Shown here: one piece after another, positions 51,162 to 59,589 of the stretch | Position numbering within the stretch: position 1 is the stretch's first letter | Layout of the letters: the number at the start of each line of letters is the position of its first letter | Assembly: GCF_001517625.2 (NCBI RefSeq) | Contig: NZ_LN999827.1 | Span: 453,348 to 517,347, forward strand | Direction: 5' to 3' | DNA length: 64,000 nt | From: Clostridium sp. AT4 | GTDB lineage: Bacteria; Bacillota; Clostridia; Lachnospirales; Lachnospiraceae | Translations under genes and position numbers: made by a program | The notes under the pieces: generated by a model | What the model was told of the DNA's origin: nothing | The model's database searches: none | What the model saw: the letters and a program-made list of their open reading frames with translations, nothing else

Positions 51162-51203
51162 GTAAGCGTTTACAAATTTGTATACTTTTAAGCAAACGTG
51201 CTT
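51162..51203. promoter_or_regulatory. Two LacI-type palindromes in the leader of the importer operon
   Basis: GTAAGCGTTTAC (51162-51173) and AAGCAAACGTGCTT (51190-51203) are palindromes around a central CG, the form of LacI-family operators; catabolite (cre) sites look alike. Both lie downstream of the importer promoter. Confidence 0.7.
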
Positions 51204-51221
51204 ATTTCTCATGGTAATTTC

Positions 51222-51250
51222 ATAATATCATTAACCCTATCAGTTGTCAA
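51222..51250 (-). promoter_or_regulatory. Promoter of the pectin importer operon
   Basis: Minus strand TTGACA (51250-51245), 17-base spacer, TATTAT (51227-51222), about 150 bases before the binding-protein start. The stretch 51251-51435 shows no further gene. Confidence 0.8.
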
Positions 51251-51435
51251 TTATGTATTGTGTATATTTTTACACTTTCTTTTTATGCAATATGTCTAGT
51301 TTTCTTCTCTGTTTTTTTGTGATAAGATGGTTTCAAGACAGAAAATGATATTTTTGGTGGTAATGCAAGTATTTTTTACCAAATTAAGGGAGAATAGATC
51401 CAGACAGTCATGGCATTTATTACCCGTTTTTGGGC

Positions 51436-51449
51436 TGCAAACGTTTACA
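51436..51449. promoter_or_regulatory. LacI-type operator upstream of GH105
   Basis: TGCAAACGTTTACA is a palindrome with one mismatch pair around CG, 79 bases before the GH105 start, and shares the AAACGTTT core with the sites of the divergent operon. It suits the LacI regulator at 44934-45926; CcpA is the alternative. Confidence 0.7.
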
Positions 51450-51527
51450 TATCATTTTCTTTCATACTGTCTTTAAAAACCCTTATATATGTGTTACTAT
51501 TTTTAAAGGATAAAGGAGAATTATATC

Positions 51528-52673
51528 ATGATGAAGATTTTGGACCATTACATTGACCAGCTGTTAGACAAGAGTACGCCTCAGGCTCCGGTCTGGAACA
51601 TCGAAAAGATCAAAAACGGCGGAGCTTCTACCTGGAACTACATTGACGGCTGTATGATCAAGGCCATTCTTGAACTGTACCATATTACCAAAAATGAAAA
51701 ATACCTGGAGTTTGCCGATGCCTTTATCGACTACTTTGTACAGGAGGACGGCTCCATCACTTCCTATGATCCAAAGGAATATAATCTGGACAATGTAAAT
51801 GCCGGCAAAACCCTTTTCGATCTCTATGAGCTTACCGGACGGGAGAAGTACCGCAAAGCCATCGACACGGTATACAGCCAGCTGAAAGGGCAGCCAAGAA
51901 CCACAACAGGCAACTTCTGGCACAAGATGATCTATCCAAACCAGATCTGGCTGGATGGCCTGTATATGGCCCAGCCCTTCTATATGCAGTACGAAGTAAC
52001 CTATAATAATGGTGCCAACTGCCGGGACTCCTTTGAGCAGTTCCTTCATGTATATGACCTCATGAAAGACACACGCAACGGCCTGTACTACCACGCATAT
52101 GATGATTCCAGAGAATCCTTCTGGTGCGACCCCGTCACAGGCCTGTCAGACAATTTCTGGCTGCGCGCACTGGGCTGGTATGCCATGGCCCTGATCGATA
52201 CCATGGAGGTAATGCCGGGATCCATGGCCCAGGAGAAGGAAAAGCTGGGCGCTATTTATAAGGAACTGATCGATGCCATGCTGCCCTATCAGGACAAGGA
52301 AACCGGTATGTGGTATCAGGTTGTAAACAGAGGCCGCATTAAGCCAAACTATCTGGAAACCTCCGGCTCCGCCATCTTCGCCTATGCGATCATGAAGAGC
52401 GTGCGTCTGGGCTATCTGGATGAAAGCTATTTTACCTTTGGAGAAAGGGCATTTACCGGCATCTGTGAAACATATCTCTCTGAAGAAAACGGAGAACTTC
52501 AGTTAGGCGGCATCTGCCTGGTTGCAGGACTTGGAAATAAAGAAATGCGGGAAGGCACCTTTGACTACTATATGAGAGAACCCATTGTAAAAAATGAGGC
52601 AAAAGGCGTAGCCCCTCTGATCCTTGCTTACATTGAAATCCTGCTCCGCGAAAAGGCAGGCACACAGGAGTAG
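51528..52673 (+). CDS. Unsaturated rhamnogalacturonyl hydrolase (GH105/GH88 family)
   Basis: A 381-residue cytosolic enzyme with the (alpha/alpha)6-barrel of GH105 (B. subtilis YteR/YesR). Motifs: PNQIWLDGLYMAQPFYMQY near residue 140, YYHAYDDS near 187, FWLRALGWYAMALIDTMEV near 210, and YLETSGSAIFAYAIMKSVRLGYL near 270. It removes the unsaturated uronic acid left by pectate or rhamnogalacturonan lyases by hydrating the double bond. ATG at 51528 follows AAAGGAG. Divergent from the importer operon and 5 bases before the DeoR regulator. Confidence 0.94.
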   Translation: MMKILDHYIDQLLDKSTPQAPVWNIEKIKNGGASTWNYIDGCMIKAILELYHITKNEKYLEFADAFIDYFVQEDGSITSYDPKEYNLDNVNAGKTLFDLYELTGREKYRKAIDTVYSQLKGQPRTTTGNFWHKMIYPNQIWLDGLYMAQPFYMQYEVTYNNGANCRDSFEQFLHVYDLMKDTRNGLYYHAYDDSRESFWCDPVTGLSDNFWLRALGWYAMALIDTMEVMPGSMAQEKEKLGAIYKELIDAMLPYQDKETGMWYQVVNRGRIKPNYLETSGSAIFAYAIMKSVRLGYLDESYFTFGERAFTGICETYLSEENGELQLGGICLVAGLGNKEMREGTFDYYMREPIVKNEAKGVAPLILAYIEILLREKAGTQE

Positions 52674-52678
52674 ATTTT

Positions 52679-53428
52679 ATGCTGAAAGAAGAACGACAGG
52701 CACTGATCTTAAACAAGCTTCATACATCAGGAAAGGTTGTGGTAAGCCAGCTGGCAGCCGACCTTAAGGTTTCCGAGGATACAGTCCGCAGAGATCTGCT
52801 GGATCTAGATCAAAAAGGACTGCTAAAACGGGTGTTTGGAGGGGCAATCCCTCTGGAACGTCCGGTCATCGGTTTTTTCGACCGGGAAGAGGCAGACGTA
52901 GAGCTGAAGCAGAAGCTCGCCGAAAGAGCCCTGGGCTTTCTGGAACCCGACCAGCTGGTAGCCATTGACGGCAGCAGCACCAATCTGCAGTTTGCTAAGA
53001 ATATCCCTCCCGATATGAAACTTACGATTTTAACAAACAGCTACAGCATCGCCCATGTGTGTTCCATGAAGGAGCAGGTAAAGGTGATCGTTCTGGGCGG
53101 GGATCTGTTAAAGGATTCCATGACAACCGTAGGTGAAACGGCAGCTGCTCAGGCAGCCGCCTACCATCCGGATCTGTGTTTTATGGGCGTTTATGCCGTA
53201 CACCCCGAATACGGCATGACGATTCCCTATCCTGAAGAGGTAAGTATCAAGAGCCAGCTGATCCGATCCTCCAGACGGGTCATCGCTCTGGTGGATCCCG
53301 TGAAGCTGAATACCGTATCACGATATCATGTATGCGGGATTGAAGCCTTTACAGCCCTTATTACAGACGGATCTGTGGAAGGCGAGATGGCTTTGGGATA
53401 CCGGAACCGGGGACTGGATTTTATATAA
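52679..53428 (+). CDS. DeoR-family sugar-phosphate-responsive regulator
   Basis: A 249-residue repressor with an N-terminal winged helix (ILNKLHTSGKVVVSQLAADLKVSEDTVRRDLLDLDQKGLLKRVFGGA) and a C-terminal DeoRC sugar-phosphate domain (DGSSTNLQFAKNIP, ILTNSYSIAH, VIVLGGDL). ATG at 52679 uses AGGAG in the last codons of GH105, so the two are coupled. Downstream lies a dense cluster of TGCGTT repeats before the transaldolase gene; DeoR proteins bind such direct repeats, so autoregulation and control of transaldolase are likely. Confidence 0.92.
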   Translation: MLKEERQALILNKLHTSGKVVVSQLAADLKVSEDTVRRDLLDLDQKGLLKRVFGGAIPLERPVIGFFDREEADVELKQKLAERALGFLEPDQLVAIDGSSTNLQFAKNIPPDMKLTILTNSYSIAHVCSMKEQVKVIVLGGDLLKDSMTTVGETAAAQAAAYHPDLCFMGVYAVHPEYGMTIPYPEEVSIKSQLIRSSRRVIALVDPVKLNTVSRYHVCGIEAFTALITDGSVEGEMALGYRNRGLDFI

Positions 53429-53458
53429 AAACGGCCTGCAAAGCCTCTCTTTGCTCTT

Positions 53459-53559
53459 TTTGCGTTTGTTTGCGTTAGTTTTTCTTTAATGCGTGCGTTA
53501 GTTTGCGTTTTTAATAATTTATGTATTCACATGATTTTATTTTTGCGCAAATTAACGCA
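53459..53559. repeat. TGCGTT repeat cluster (putative DeoR operator array)
   Basis: TTTGCGTT occurs three times (53459-53466, 53469-53476, 53502-53509), TGCGTTAGTTT twice (53471-53481, 53494-53504, 23 bases apart), with a TTTGCGCAAA palindrome (53542-53551) and inverted AACGCA (53554-53559). The cluster ends 20 bases before the -35 box of the transaldolase promoter and starts 31 bases after the DeoR gene. Confidence 0.75.
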
Positions 53560-53578
53560 TTTTTTTGCGATATTATGC

Positions 53579-53606
53579 TTGACATTGTGCTGTATGGCGC
53601 TATAAT
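53579..53606 (+). promoter_or_regulatory. Promoter of the transaldolase gene
   Basis: TTGACA (53579-53584), 16-base spacer, TATAAT (53601-53606), giving a leader of about 42 bases before ATG at 53656. Confidence 0.88.
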
Positions 53607-53655
53607 AAATGTATAAACCAGTATGAAATACAGCAATTTGAGGAGGATTTTGTTT

Positions 53656-54309
53656 ATGAGATTTTTCGTTGATACTGCTAATGTAGAAGACATCCGCAAG
53701 GCAAACGATATGGGGATCATCTGCGGAGTTACAACCAATCCGTCTCTGATCGCCAAAGAAGGCCGCGACTTTAAGGAAGTAATCTCTGAGATCACATCCA
53801 TCGTAGACGGCCCTATCAGCGGCGAGGTAAAAGCTACAACCACAGACGCAGAAGGCATGATCGCAGAAGGCCGCGAGATCGCTGCCATCCATCCAAACAT
53901 GGTTGTAAAAATCCCCATGACCGTAGAAGGCTTAAAGGCTGTAAAGGTGCTTTCCGCAGAAGGCGTTAAAACAAATGTTACTCTGGTATTTTCTGCTGCA
54001 CAGGCACTGCTGGCCGCCAGAGCAGGAGCGACTTATGTATCTCCTTTCTTAGGCCGTCTGGATGATATCTCCATGCCGGGCATTGACCTGATCTACGATA
54101 TCACGGAGATTTTCCAGATGCACAATATCGAAACAGAGATCATTGCAGCCAGCGTGCGCAATCCAATCCATGTGATCGACTGCGCCAAAGCCGGAGCAGA
54201 TATCGCTACCGTGCCCTACAAGGTGCTGGAGCAGATGACAAAGCATCCCCTTACCGATCAGGGAATTGCAAAATTCCAGGCAGATTATAAGGCTGTGTTT
54301 GGCGAATAA
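53656..54309 (+). CDS. tal: Transaldolase, TalC/FSA-like small form
   Basis: A 217-residue decameric-type class I aldolase. The Schiff-base Lys is in MVVKIPMT near residue 85, with family motifs [26 protein letters not shown] and ASVRNPIHV. In E. coli FSA the active site uses Gln59 and Tyr131; here the matching positions read Glu (SGEVKA) and Phe (SPFLGRLDD), as in true transaldolases. It is therefore called a transaldolase of the pentose phosphate pathway, not a fructose-6-phosphate aldolase. ATG at 53656 follows AGGAGG. It stands alone, behind a repeat-rich promoter next to the DeoR gene. Confidence 0.9.
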   Translation: MRFFVDTANVEDIRKANDMGIICGVTTNPSLIAKEGRDFKEVISEITSIVDGPISGEVKATTTDAEGMIAEGREIAAIHPNMVVKIPMTVEGLKAVKVLSAEGVKTNVTLVFSAAQALLAARAGATYVSPFLGRLDDISMPGIDLIYDITEIFQMHNIETEIIAASVRNPIHVIDCAKAGADIATVPYKVLEQMTKHPLTDQGIAKFQADYKAVFGE

Positions 54310-54365
54310 TAATATGAAAAATGCCAGCTCCGTTTTCGCTTGCGGGGCTGGCATTTTTCATATTA
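54310..54365. terminator. Bidirectional terminator between tal and phoU
   Basis: A 19-bp perfect stem, 54310-54328 with 54347-54365, having a GCCAGC/GCTGGC core and A/T-rich base on both sides. It immediately follows the tal stop and precedes the convergent phoU stop. Confidence 0.92.
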
Positions 54366-54377
54366 AAACAGTTTCTG

Positions 54378-55040
54378 TTACATGATCCGCACATGCTTCA
54401 AAGCGCCTGTCTTTGAAAACTCGGTCCATTCGCACACATTTACGGCATGGTCTCCGATGCGCTCCAGATATTTGGCGACCATCAAAAGATCGATTCCCTG
54501 ATCTGCCTGATCCGGCGATGTTTTCAGCAGGCTGATCACATCTGTCTTTACCTGATTAAACAGGCTGTCTACTCGATCATCCATACGGATGATTTTTTCA
54601 GTTTCTTCCAGATCCTGGGAAATAAAGGCCTCTACCGCATCGTGAACCATTTTCCTGGCTTCTTCCGCCATAAGAGGAAGATGCTTTACAATGTGATAAG
54701 CGTGTTCGCTTTTAATCCTCAAGATCAGCTCTGCTATATCGGAAGCATGATCTCCGATACGCTCCAGATCCGTAACCACCTTTAAAGCGGTGGAAATCTG
54801 GCGCAGGTCGCAGGCTACGGGCTGTTGGCGCAGGATCAGAGACAGGCAGCGGGATTCTATAGCCCGCTCCATATCATTAACCGTCCGATCCCCCTTGATG
54901 ACATCTTCTGCAAGTGTATAATTCTGATCCTCAAAAGCCACAAAGGTCTGCTCAATGGCCTTTTCCACCATGAACGCCATTTCTCTTAAATCCTTATTCA
55001 ACTCTTCCAACTCATGTTCATAAGTTATGCGAACTGTCAT
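54378..55040 (-). CDS. phoU: Phosphate transport regulator PhoU
   Basis: A 220-residue all-helical protein made of two PhoU repeats, each with the metal-contact signature (DLERIGDHASDIAE near residue 93, AKYLERIGDHAVNVCEW near 190). PhoU links the Pst importer to the PhoR-PhoP two-component system and damps phosphate uptake. ATG at 55040 follows AAAGGA. It is the last gene of the pst operon, 33 bases after pstB. The phoPR genes are not in the window. Confidence 0.96.
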   Translation of the reverse strand: MTVRITYEHELEELNKDLREMAFMVEKAIEQTFVAFEDQNYTLAEDVIKGDRTVNDMERAIESRCLSLILRQQPVACDLRQISTALKVVTDLERIGDHASDIAELILRIKSEHAYHIVKHLPLMAEEARKMVHDAVEAFISQDLEETEKIIRMDDRVDSLFNQVKTDVISLLKTSPDQADQGIDLLMVAKYLERIGDHAVNVCEWTEFSKTGALKHVRIM

Positions 55041-55073
55041 ATCTTTTCCTTTCCGCCGCGGTTTTACTGTCTA

Positions 55074-55835
55074 TCAGCCGAAACGTCCTGTAATATAGTC
55101 CTCTGTACGCTTATCCTTTGGCATGGTAAACAATTCGTTTGTACAAGCATATTCTACCACCTCTCCTACAAGGAAAAAGGCTGTATAATCTGCAATACGG
55201 GCCGCCTGCTGCATATTATGAGTTACAATAGCCACTGTATATCTGCTCTTTAAATCATCCATCAGATCCTCGATCTTCAACGTGGAAATGGGGTCCAGGG
55301 CAGATGTAGGCTCATCCATAAGAAGAACCTCCGGCTCTACCGCCAATGCCCTTGCAATGCACAGACGCTGCTGCTGGCCACCGGACAGTCCCAGAGCAGA
55401 TTTCTTTAAACGGTCTGAAACCTCATCCCAGAGAGCCGCCCCACGCAGACTTCTCTCCACTATCTCGTCCAGTTGAGCCTTATTTTTAATCCCGTGGATC
55501 CTGGGGCCATAAGCAATATTGTCATAGATACTCATTGGAAATGGATTGGGCTGCTGAAAAACCATTCCCACCTTTTTGCGCAAAAGAGTCGTATCTACCT
55601 GGGGATCATAAATATTTTCATCATCCAGAAGAACCGTTCCCTCGATTTTTACATTGGGAACCAGATCGTTCATTCTGTTTAATGTTTTTAAAAAGGTCGA
55701 TTTTCCGCAGCCGGAAGGCCCGATAAAGGCTGTAATCTTATTTTCATATAAATCCAGATTAATATTTTTTAAAGCATGATTTTCTCCATAGTACAGATTT
55801 AGATTCTGTGCGGAGATTTTTACCTTGTTTTCCAC
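55074..55835 (-). CDS. pstB: Phosphate ABC importer ATPase PstB
   Basis: A 253-residue ATPase: Walker [10 protein letters not shown] near residue 39, the PstB-typical [11 protein letters not shown] and [21 protein letters not shown], signature [15 protein letters not shown], and Walker [16 protein letters not shown]. It powers high-affinity phosphate uptake through PstAC. ATG at 55835 follows AGGAG. It lies 30 bases after pstA. Confidence 0.97.
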   Translation of the reverse strand: MENKVKISAQNLNLYYGENHALKNINLDLYENKITAFIGPSGCGKSTFLKTLNRMNDLVPNVKIEGTVLLDDENIYDPQVDTTLLRKKVGMVFQQPNPFPMSIYDNIAYGPRIHGIKNKAQLDEIVERSLRGAALWDEVSDRLKKSALGLSGGQQQRLCIARALAVEPEVLLMDEPTSALDPISTLKIEDLMDDLKSRYTVAIVTHNMQQAARIADYTAFFLVGEVVEYACTNELFTMPKDKRTEDYITGRFG

Positions 55836-55865
55836 AGTTTTTCTCCTTTTGACTGCCTCCGGCGC

Positions 55866-56768
55866 TTATCGGGTTTCCACATTAAAGCGATGGGACAAAT
55901 ATTTTGCAAGACCGTTAATACCCAGAACGATTACCAGAAGTACCACAGCTACTCCAAATGCCTCATTATATTTTGCCTTCTGCATAAACAGATACAGCTG
56001 AATCGTCAGCGTTCCTCCGGACTCAAAAATCTTGCCAAGAATATTTTTGGGCAGATAGTAACCGCTTCCTGCAGTGAATAAAAGAGCCGCAGATTCTCCT
56101 ACAATACGTCCGATAGCCAGGATCACGCCCGTAACAATACCCGGCATAGCACTGGGAAGAAGAATCGTACGGATCATGTACCATTTGGTAGCTCCGATCC
56201 CAAGAGCGCCATGACGGTAACTGTCCGGCACCGTCTTTAAAGCCTCCTGTGTCGTTCTCGTGATCAGGGGAAGGATCATCAATGTCAGCGTCAGGGAACC
56301 GGTAAGAATGGAATAACCCAGACCAATGGTATTTCCAAAAAATACCATTCCAAAAAGTCCAAAGATAATGGAGGGAATACCCGAAAGGGTTTCTGTCGTA
56401 AATTCGATCATCCGGACAATCTTCCCCGGCTTTGCATATTCATTCAAATAAACGGCAGAACCTACGCCAATGGGAGTAGCGATCAACAGTGTAATTACCA
56501 CTATGTAGATCGTATTAATAATATTTCCCAGAATACCAAAGGTTCCCTTGACCGCACTGGAAGCAGTGCTTAAGAAAGACCAGGTCACATGAGGAATCCC
56601 TCTTACAAATGTATATCCCAGAATGCCCACAAGAATAAGCAGAGAAACAGCGGTACAGCCATAAATAAGACCTGTGAGCAGCATATCTGACGAACGGACA
56701 TGCTTTCCGTAAATGCTTTCTCTAACTTCAGAATATTTATTAAGCCTGACGGCTGCTTCACCTGTCAT
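55866..56768 (-). CDS. pstA: Phosphate ABC importer permease PstA
   Basis: A 300-residue inner-membrane permease with six hydrophobic segments. The PstA pattern is seen as SGIPSIIFGLFGMVFF and the coupling loop RHGALGIGATKWYMIRTILLPSAMPGI. The gene overlaps pstC by 11 bases and starts at ATG 56768 behind GGGAG. It forms the channel together with PstC. Confidence 0.95.
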   Translation of the reverse strand: MTGEAAVRLNKYSEVRESIYGKHVRSSDMLLTGLIYGCTAVSLLILVGILGYTFVRGIPHVTWSFLSTASSAVKGTFGILGNIINTIYIVVITLLIATPIGVGSAVYLNEYAKPGKIVRMIEFTTETLSGIPSIIFGLFGMVFFGNTIGLGYSILTGSLTLTLMILPLITRTTQEALKTVPDSYRHGALGIGATKWYMIRTILLPSAMPGIVTGVILAIGRIVGESAALLFTAGSGYYLPKNILGKIFESGGTLTIQLYLFMQKAKYNEAFGVAVVLLVIVLGINGLAKYLSHRFNVETR

Positions 56769-57693
56769 TCTTCTTATCTCCCTTCTTAAGAATTCCTGTA
56801 AGGCTGATATTGATCAGCATAATAAATACAAAAAGTACAAGTCCAATAGTAAAAAGCACCTGCCTGTGGAGACCGGAAGCGTATCCCATTTCAGCCACAA
56901 TAGCGGTTGTCAGGAAACGGACAGAATTAAAGGGCAACGGAAGGTTCACCGAGCTTCCGGATACCAGACTGATGGCCATAGCTTCTCCAATGGCGCGGCC
57001 CGTTCCCAGTACAATAGCTGTGATAATACCTGACTTGGCCGCCGGAAGCACCACATGGAAAATTGTCTGGATCCTGGTAGCGCCCATTGCCAGAGAAGCG
57101 CTTCTGAAGTGCAGAGGCACAGCTCTCAGAGCAGACTCGCTGATGTTGATCACTGTAGGAAGAATCATCAGAGCCAGCACCAGCACTGCTGAAATCAGGT
57201 TTGCTCCTCCGGTAAACTGATGATCTGTTCCCTTAAAAATGATCAGCTCCAGCTTATACATCAGCGGATTTAAAATCAGAATACCAAGAAGTCCATAAAT
57301 AACAGACGGAATTCCAGCCAGAAGTTCTACTGCCGGGCGCACTACAGATACAATCTTTTTCGGTGCGATTTCCGCCAGAAACACAGCGGTCATCACTCCA
57401 ATAGGAACTCCGATGAGGATCGCAAGGAAGGTTCCCACAATAGAAGTCAGGATAACATATAAGATACCAAAGCTGGGATCTGCGGCATCCGGCTTCCACA
57501 CAGAACCGAACAGGATATCTGTAAGACCCACCTGAAACAGGGCGGGAGTGCCGCTGATAATCATATACAGTGTAATGGATGCAACAGCCAGAACAGCGAA
57601 AAAGCCGCAGGCGGTGAAAATCACCTGTGCAGCTTTTTCTACGCCGGACTTGCTGCCATGATGGGAACGTATGGAACAGGTTTCCGTTGTCAT
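56758..57693 (-). CDS. pstC: Phosphate ABC importer permease PstC
   Basis: A 311-residue inner-membrane permease with six hydrophobic segments. PstC features are LLAGIPSVIYGLLGI and the coupling loop RSASLAMGATRIQTIFHVVLPAAKSGI, and GRAIGEAMA near residue 240. ATG at 57693 follows AAGGAG. It lies 27 bases after pstS. Confidence 0.95.
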   Translation of the reverse strand: MTTETCSIRSHHGSKSGVEKAAQVIFTACGFFAVLAVASITLYMIISGTPALFQVGLTDILFGSVWKPDAADPSFGILYVILTSIVGTFLAILIGVPIGVMTAVFLAEIAPKKIVSVVRPAVELLAGIPSVIYGLLGILILNPLMYKLELIIFKGTDHQFTGGANLISAVLVLALMILPTVINISESALRAVPLHFRSASLAMGATRIQTIFHVVLPAAKSGIITAIVLGTGRAIGEAMAISLVSGSSVNLPLPFNSVRFLTTAIVAEMGYASGLHRQVLFTIGLVLFVFIMLINISLTGILKKGDKKNDR

Positions 57694-57720
57694 TGCAGAT
57701 CGTCTCCTTTCCAGCCCGGA

Positions 57721-58647
57721 TTATTTCTCTACAGAAATCAGTCCTACAGACTTTACAAGTTCAGCGCCTTCCTCAGAATAAATGAAGTCAAACAGAGCCT
57801 TTACCAGATCATTCTGCTCAGAAATCTCACCCTTGGTAGCCATTACGAAGGGACGGCTTAAGAAGTAGGCTCCAGCCTTAATGTTTTCTTCTGTAGGCTC
57901 TGCGCCCTCCAGCTTTACTGCTTTTACCGTATCATCCAGTACGTCTAAGGACACATAGCCTACGGCTCCGGGAGTAGAAGCAACCTTTGCCATGACAGCT
58001 CCTGTGCTGTCCAGCTCATTTGCATATTTGCACTTATCTTCCAGCTCTAACAGTTCTTCAAAAGCGGTTCTGGTACCGGAACCAGACTCACGGCCTACGA
58101 CTACGATCGGAGCGTCATTTCCGCCTACATCCTTCCAGTTGGTTACTGTTCCGTCATAAATGCCGGCCAGCTGATCCTTTGTCAGATCTTCTACCGTATT
58201 AGAAGGATCAACAACCACTGCAATACCGTCGATTGCTACTATATTCTCAGCGATTCCCTTTGCTTTTTCCTCGTCTTTTAAGTTCCTGGAAGCGTTTCCG
58301 ATATCTGCTGTTCCATTTGCAGCTGCCTCAACGCCTGCACCGGATCCTACAAACTCTGCCGTCACAGTGACCTTAGGATATTTTTCCATGAATGTTTCAC
58401 TGAGTGCATTTGCGAACTTCTCCATAGAAGTAGAACCTACCATGCTGATGGTTCCGCTTAAATCAGCAGCAGCCTCTGTTTTCTCCTCTTTCTTTGCTTC
58501 CGTGGTATCAGCAGCCTTGCTGTCTGCCGCTGTTGTTGTCTGTGCCGCTGTTGTCTCTTTAGAAGAACTTCCGCAGCCTGCCAGCATACCTGCTGCCATC
58601 ACTGCTGTACCAACTGCTGCCAGAATCATTTTGCTGTTCTTTTTCAT
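57721..58647 (-). CDS. pstS: Phosphate-binding lipoprotein PstS
   Basis: A 308-residue extracellular phosphate-binding lipoprotein. The signal peptide ends at GMLAGCGSS, followed by a Thr/Ala/Lys linker to about residue 60. Phosphate-site motifs are GSTSMEKFA near 70, GSGAGVEAAANGTADIGNASR near 100 and GRESGSGTRTAFEELL near 185. ATG at 58647 follows GGAGG; upstream in-frame starts fall in the promoter. It is the first gene of the pst operon and has Pho-box-like repeats upstream. Confidence 0.96.
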   Translation of the reverse strand: MKKNSKMILAAVGTAVMAAGMLAGCGSSSKETTAAQTTTAADSKAADTTEAKKEEKTEAAADLSGTISMVGSTSMEKFANALSETFMEKYPKVTVTAEFVGSGAGVEAAANGTADIGNASRNLKDEEKAKGIAENIVAIDGIAVVVDPSNTVEDLTKDQLAGIYDGTVTNWKDVGGNDAPIVVVGRESGSGTRTAFEELLELEDKCKYANELDSTGAVMAKVASTPGAVGYVSLDVLDDTVKAVKLEGAEPTEENIKAGAYFLSRPFVMATKGEISEQNDLVKALFDFIYSEEGAELVKSVGLISVEK

Positions 58648-58716
58648 AATATTCTTTCCTCCACGTTGCGCTCTGCGCTTTATTTTCATTGTGTTGTGTT
58701 CTTCGCTACATGGAGG

Positions 58717-58782
58717 AGTATACAAAAGTTTTACATTGAGAGAAAGCAAGGAAAGGTATAAGTTTTGTAAATTCTATGTAAA
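58717..58782 (-). promoter_or_regulatory. Pho-box repeats and promoter of the pst operon
   Basis: On the minus strand TTTACA (58782-58777), TTTACA (58771-58766) and TTATAC (58761-58756) repeat every 10-11 bases, as in PhoP-binding direct repeats of Firmicutes (TT-A-A/C-A type). The -10 box TATACT is at 58722-58717, with a poor -35 (TTTCTC, 58745-58740), as expected for an activator-dependent promoter. Confidence 0.75.
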
Positions 58783-58814
58783 CTAACGCGTTTTATGGAA
58801 AAATAACAAAAAAA

Positions 58815-58846
58815 TACCGGCAAAAGCAGTCTTTGCTTTTCCGGTA
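58815..58846 (-). terminator. Terminator of the zinc-ribbon gene
   Basis: TACCGG (58815-58820) pairs with CCGGTA (58841-58846), extended by an inner AAAAGCA/TGCTTTT stem. On the minus strand the stem leads into a run of seven T residues, so the pst operon upstream region is insulated from this gene. Confidence 0.85.
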
Positions 58847-58853
58847 CTACAGT

Positions 58854-59282
58854 CTATTTTTTCGCGCCTGTGTTTTTTATAAAATCATGGCCGCATTTGG
58901 GACAGCGGATGCTGACCTTCCCATGATTTCTGGGAATACGTATCTTCTGTTTACAGCCTGGACAGCTGAAAATCTTATATCTGCGTCTCTCCTCCAGATG
59001 GAAGCGCCAGCCTTTTAAGCGCTCTGAAACCTGAAAATGCAGACGGAGATAGGCATTATTTTCCTGACTGCGCCTGGTAATATTCCGTGAAAAAATCCGA
59101 AAATACAGAATCGCCAAAAGGACGATCAGCACACTGCGGAGCAATGAGCCGAGCCAGTAGGAGCGTATAAAAAAGCTTACTGCTGCCAGTACAACGATCA
59201 CAAGCGACAGAAATCTTCCCAGCTGGTCTGCGCCGTATCGGCCGATCATAAAATGCCGAAACTTCTCTTTTAGGTTTTGCAT
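58854..59282 (-). CDS. Small membrane protein with C-terminal zinc ribbon
   Basis: A 142-residue protein with two membrane segments (about residues 22-40 and 45-62) and a C-terminal zinc-ribbon built from CPGCKQKIRIPRNHGKVSIRCPKCGHDF. The arrangement places the ribbon and a basic middle region on one side of the membrane, probably the cytosol. I cannot name a function; zinc ribbons of this type occur in many small proteins. ATG at 59282 lies 33 bases after the small gene at 59316-59540, and the two appear to form one unit closed by the terminator at 58815. Confidence 0.8.
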   Translation of the reverse strand: MQNLKEKFRHFMIGRYGADQLGRFLSLVIVVLAAVSFFIRSYWLGSLLRSVLIVLLAILYFRIFSRNITRRSQENNAYLRLHFQVSERLKGWRFHLEERRRYKIFSCPGCKQKIRIPRNHGKVSIRCPKCGHDFIKNTGAKK

Positions 59283-59315
59283 GGAATGTATCCTTTCTTA
59301 CACTAAACGGATATT

Positions 59316-59540
59316 TCATACAGATCCGTCAATCCGTGCCATTCTATTTTCCCTTTCTATCCGCCGGCAGATCTGATTAAATTCATTTTCCGGGGGCGGA
59401 GGCAGGGGCAGGGGGCTTGTATTTCTCATCGCCTCCTCAAACTCCTTTAAAATCTGTTCATCTGAAAAGCCGCTTATGATTCCCGGCTCTCTCTGCATAC
59501 GATCCTTTTGATCTGGTTTTTTGCTGTTAAATTTTCCCAC
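59316..59540 (-). CDS. Unknown 74-residue protein
   Basis: Not recognised. GTG at 59540 with GAGGTG four bases upstream opens 74 residues with a Lys/Arg-rich start, an acidic helix (SDEQILKEFEEAMRN), a proline stretch (PLPLPPPPE) and a second charged helix. No membrane segment or metal motif. It sits upstream of the zinc-ribbon membrane protein in the same orientation and divergent to murG. The coding potential is supported by the ribosome site and operon-like spacing only. Confidence 0.55.
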   Translation of the reverse strand: MGKFNSKKPDQKDRMQREPGIISGFSDEQILKEFEEAMRNTSPLPLPPPPENEFNQICRRIERENRMARIDGSV

Positions 59541-59589
59541 GGGTCACCTCTGTTTACCAAATCTCCTTATATTCCCTGATGCTTTAGGG

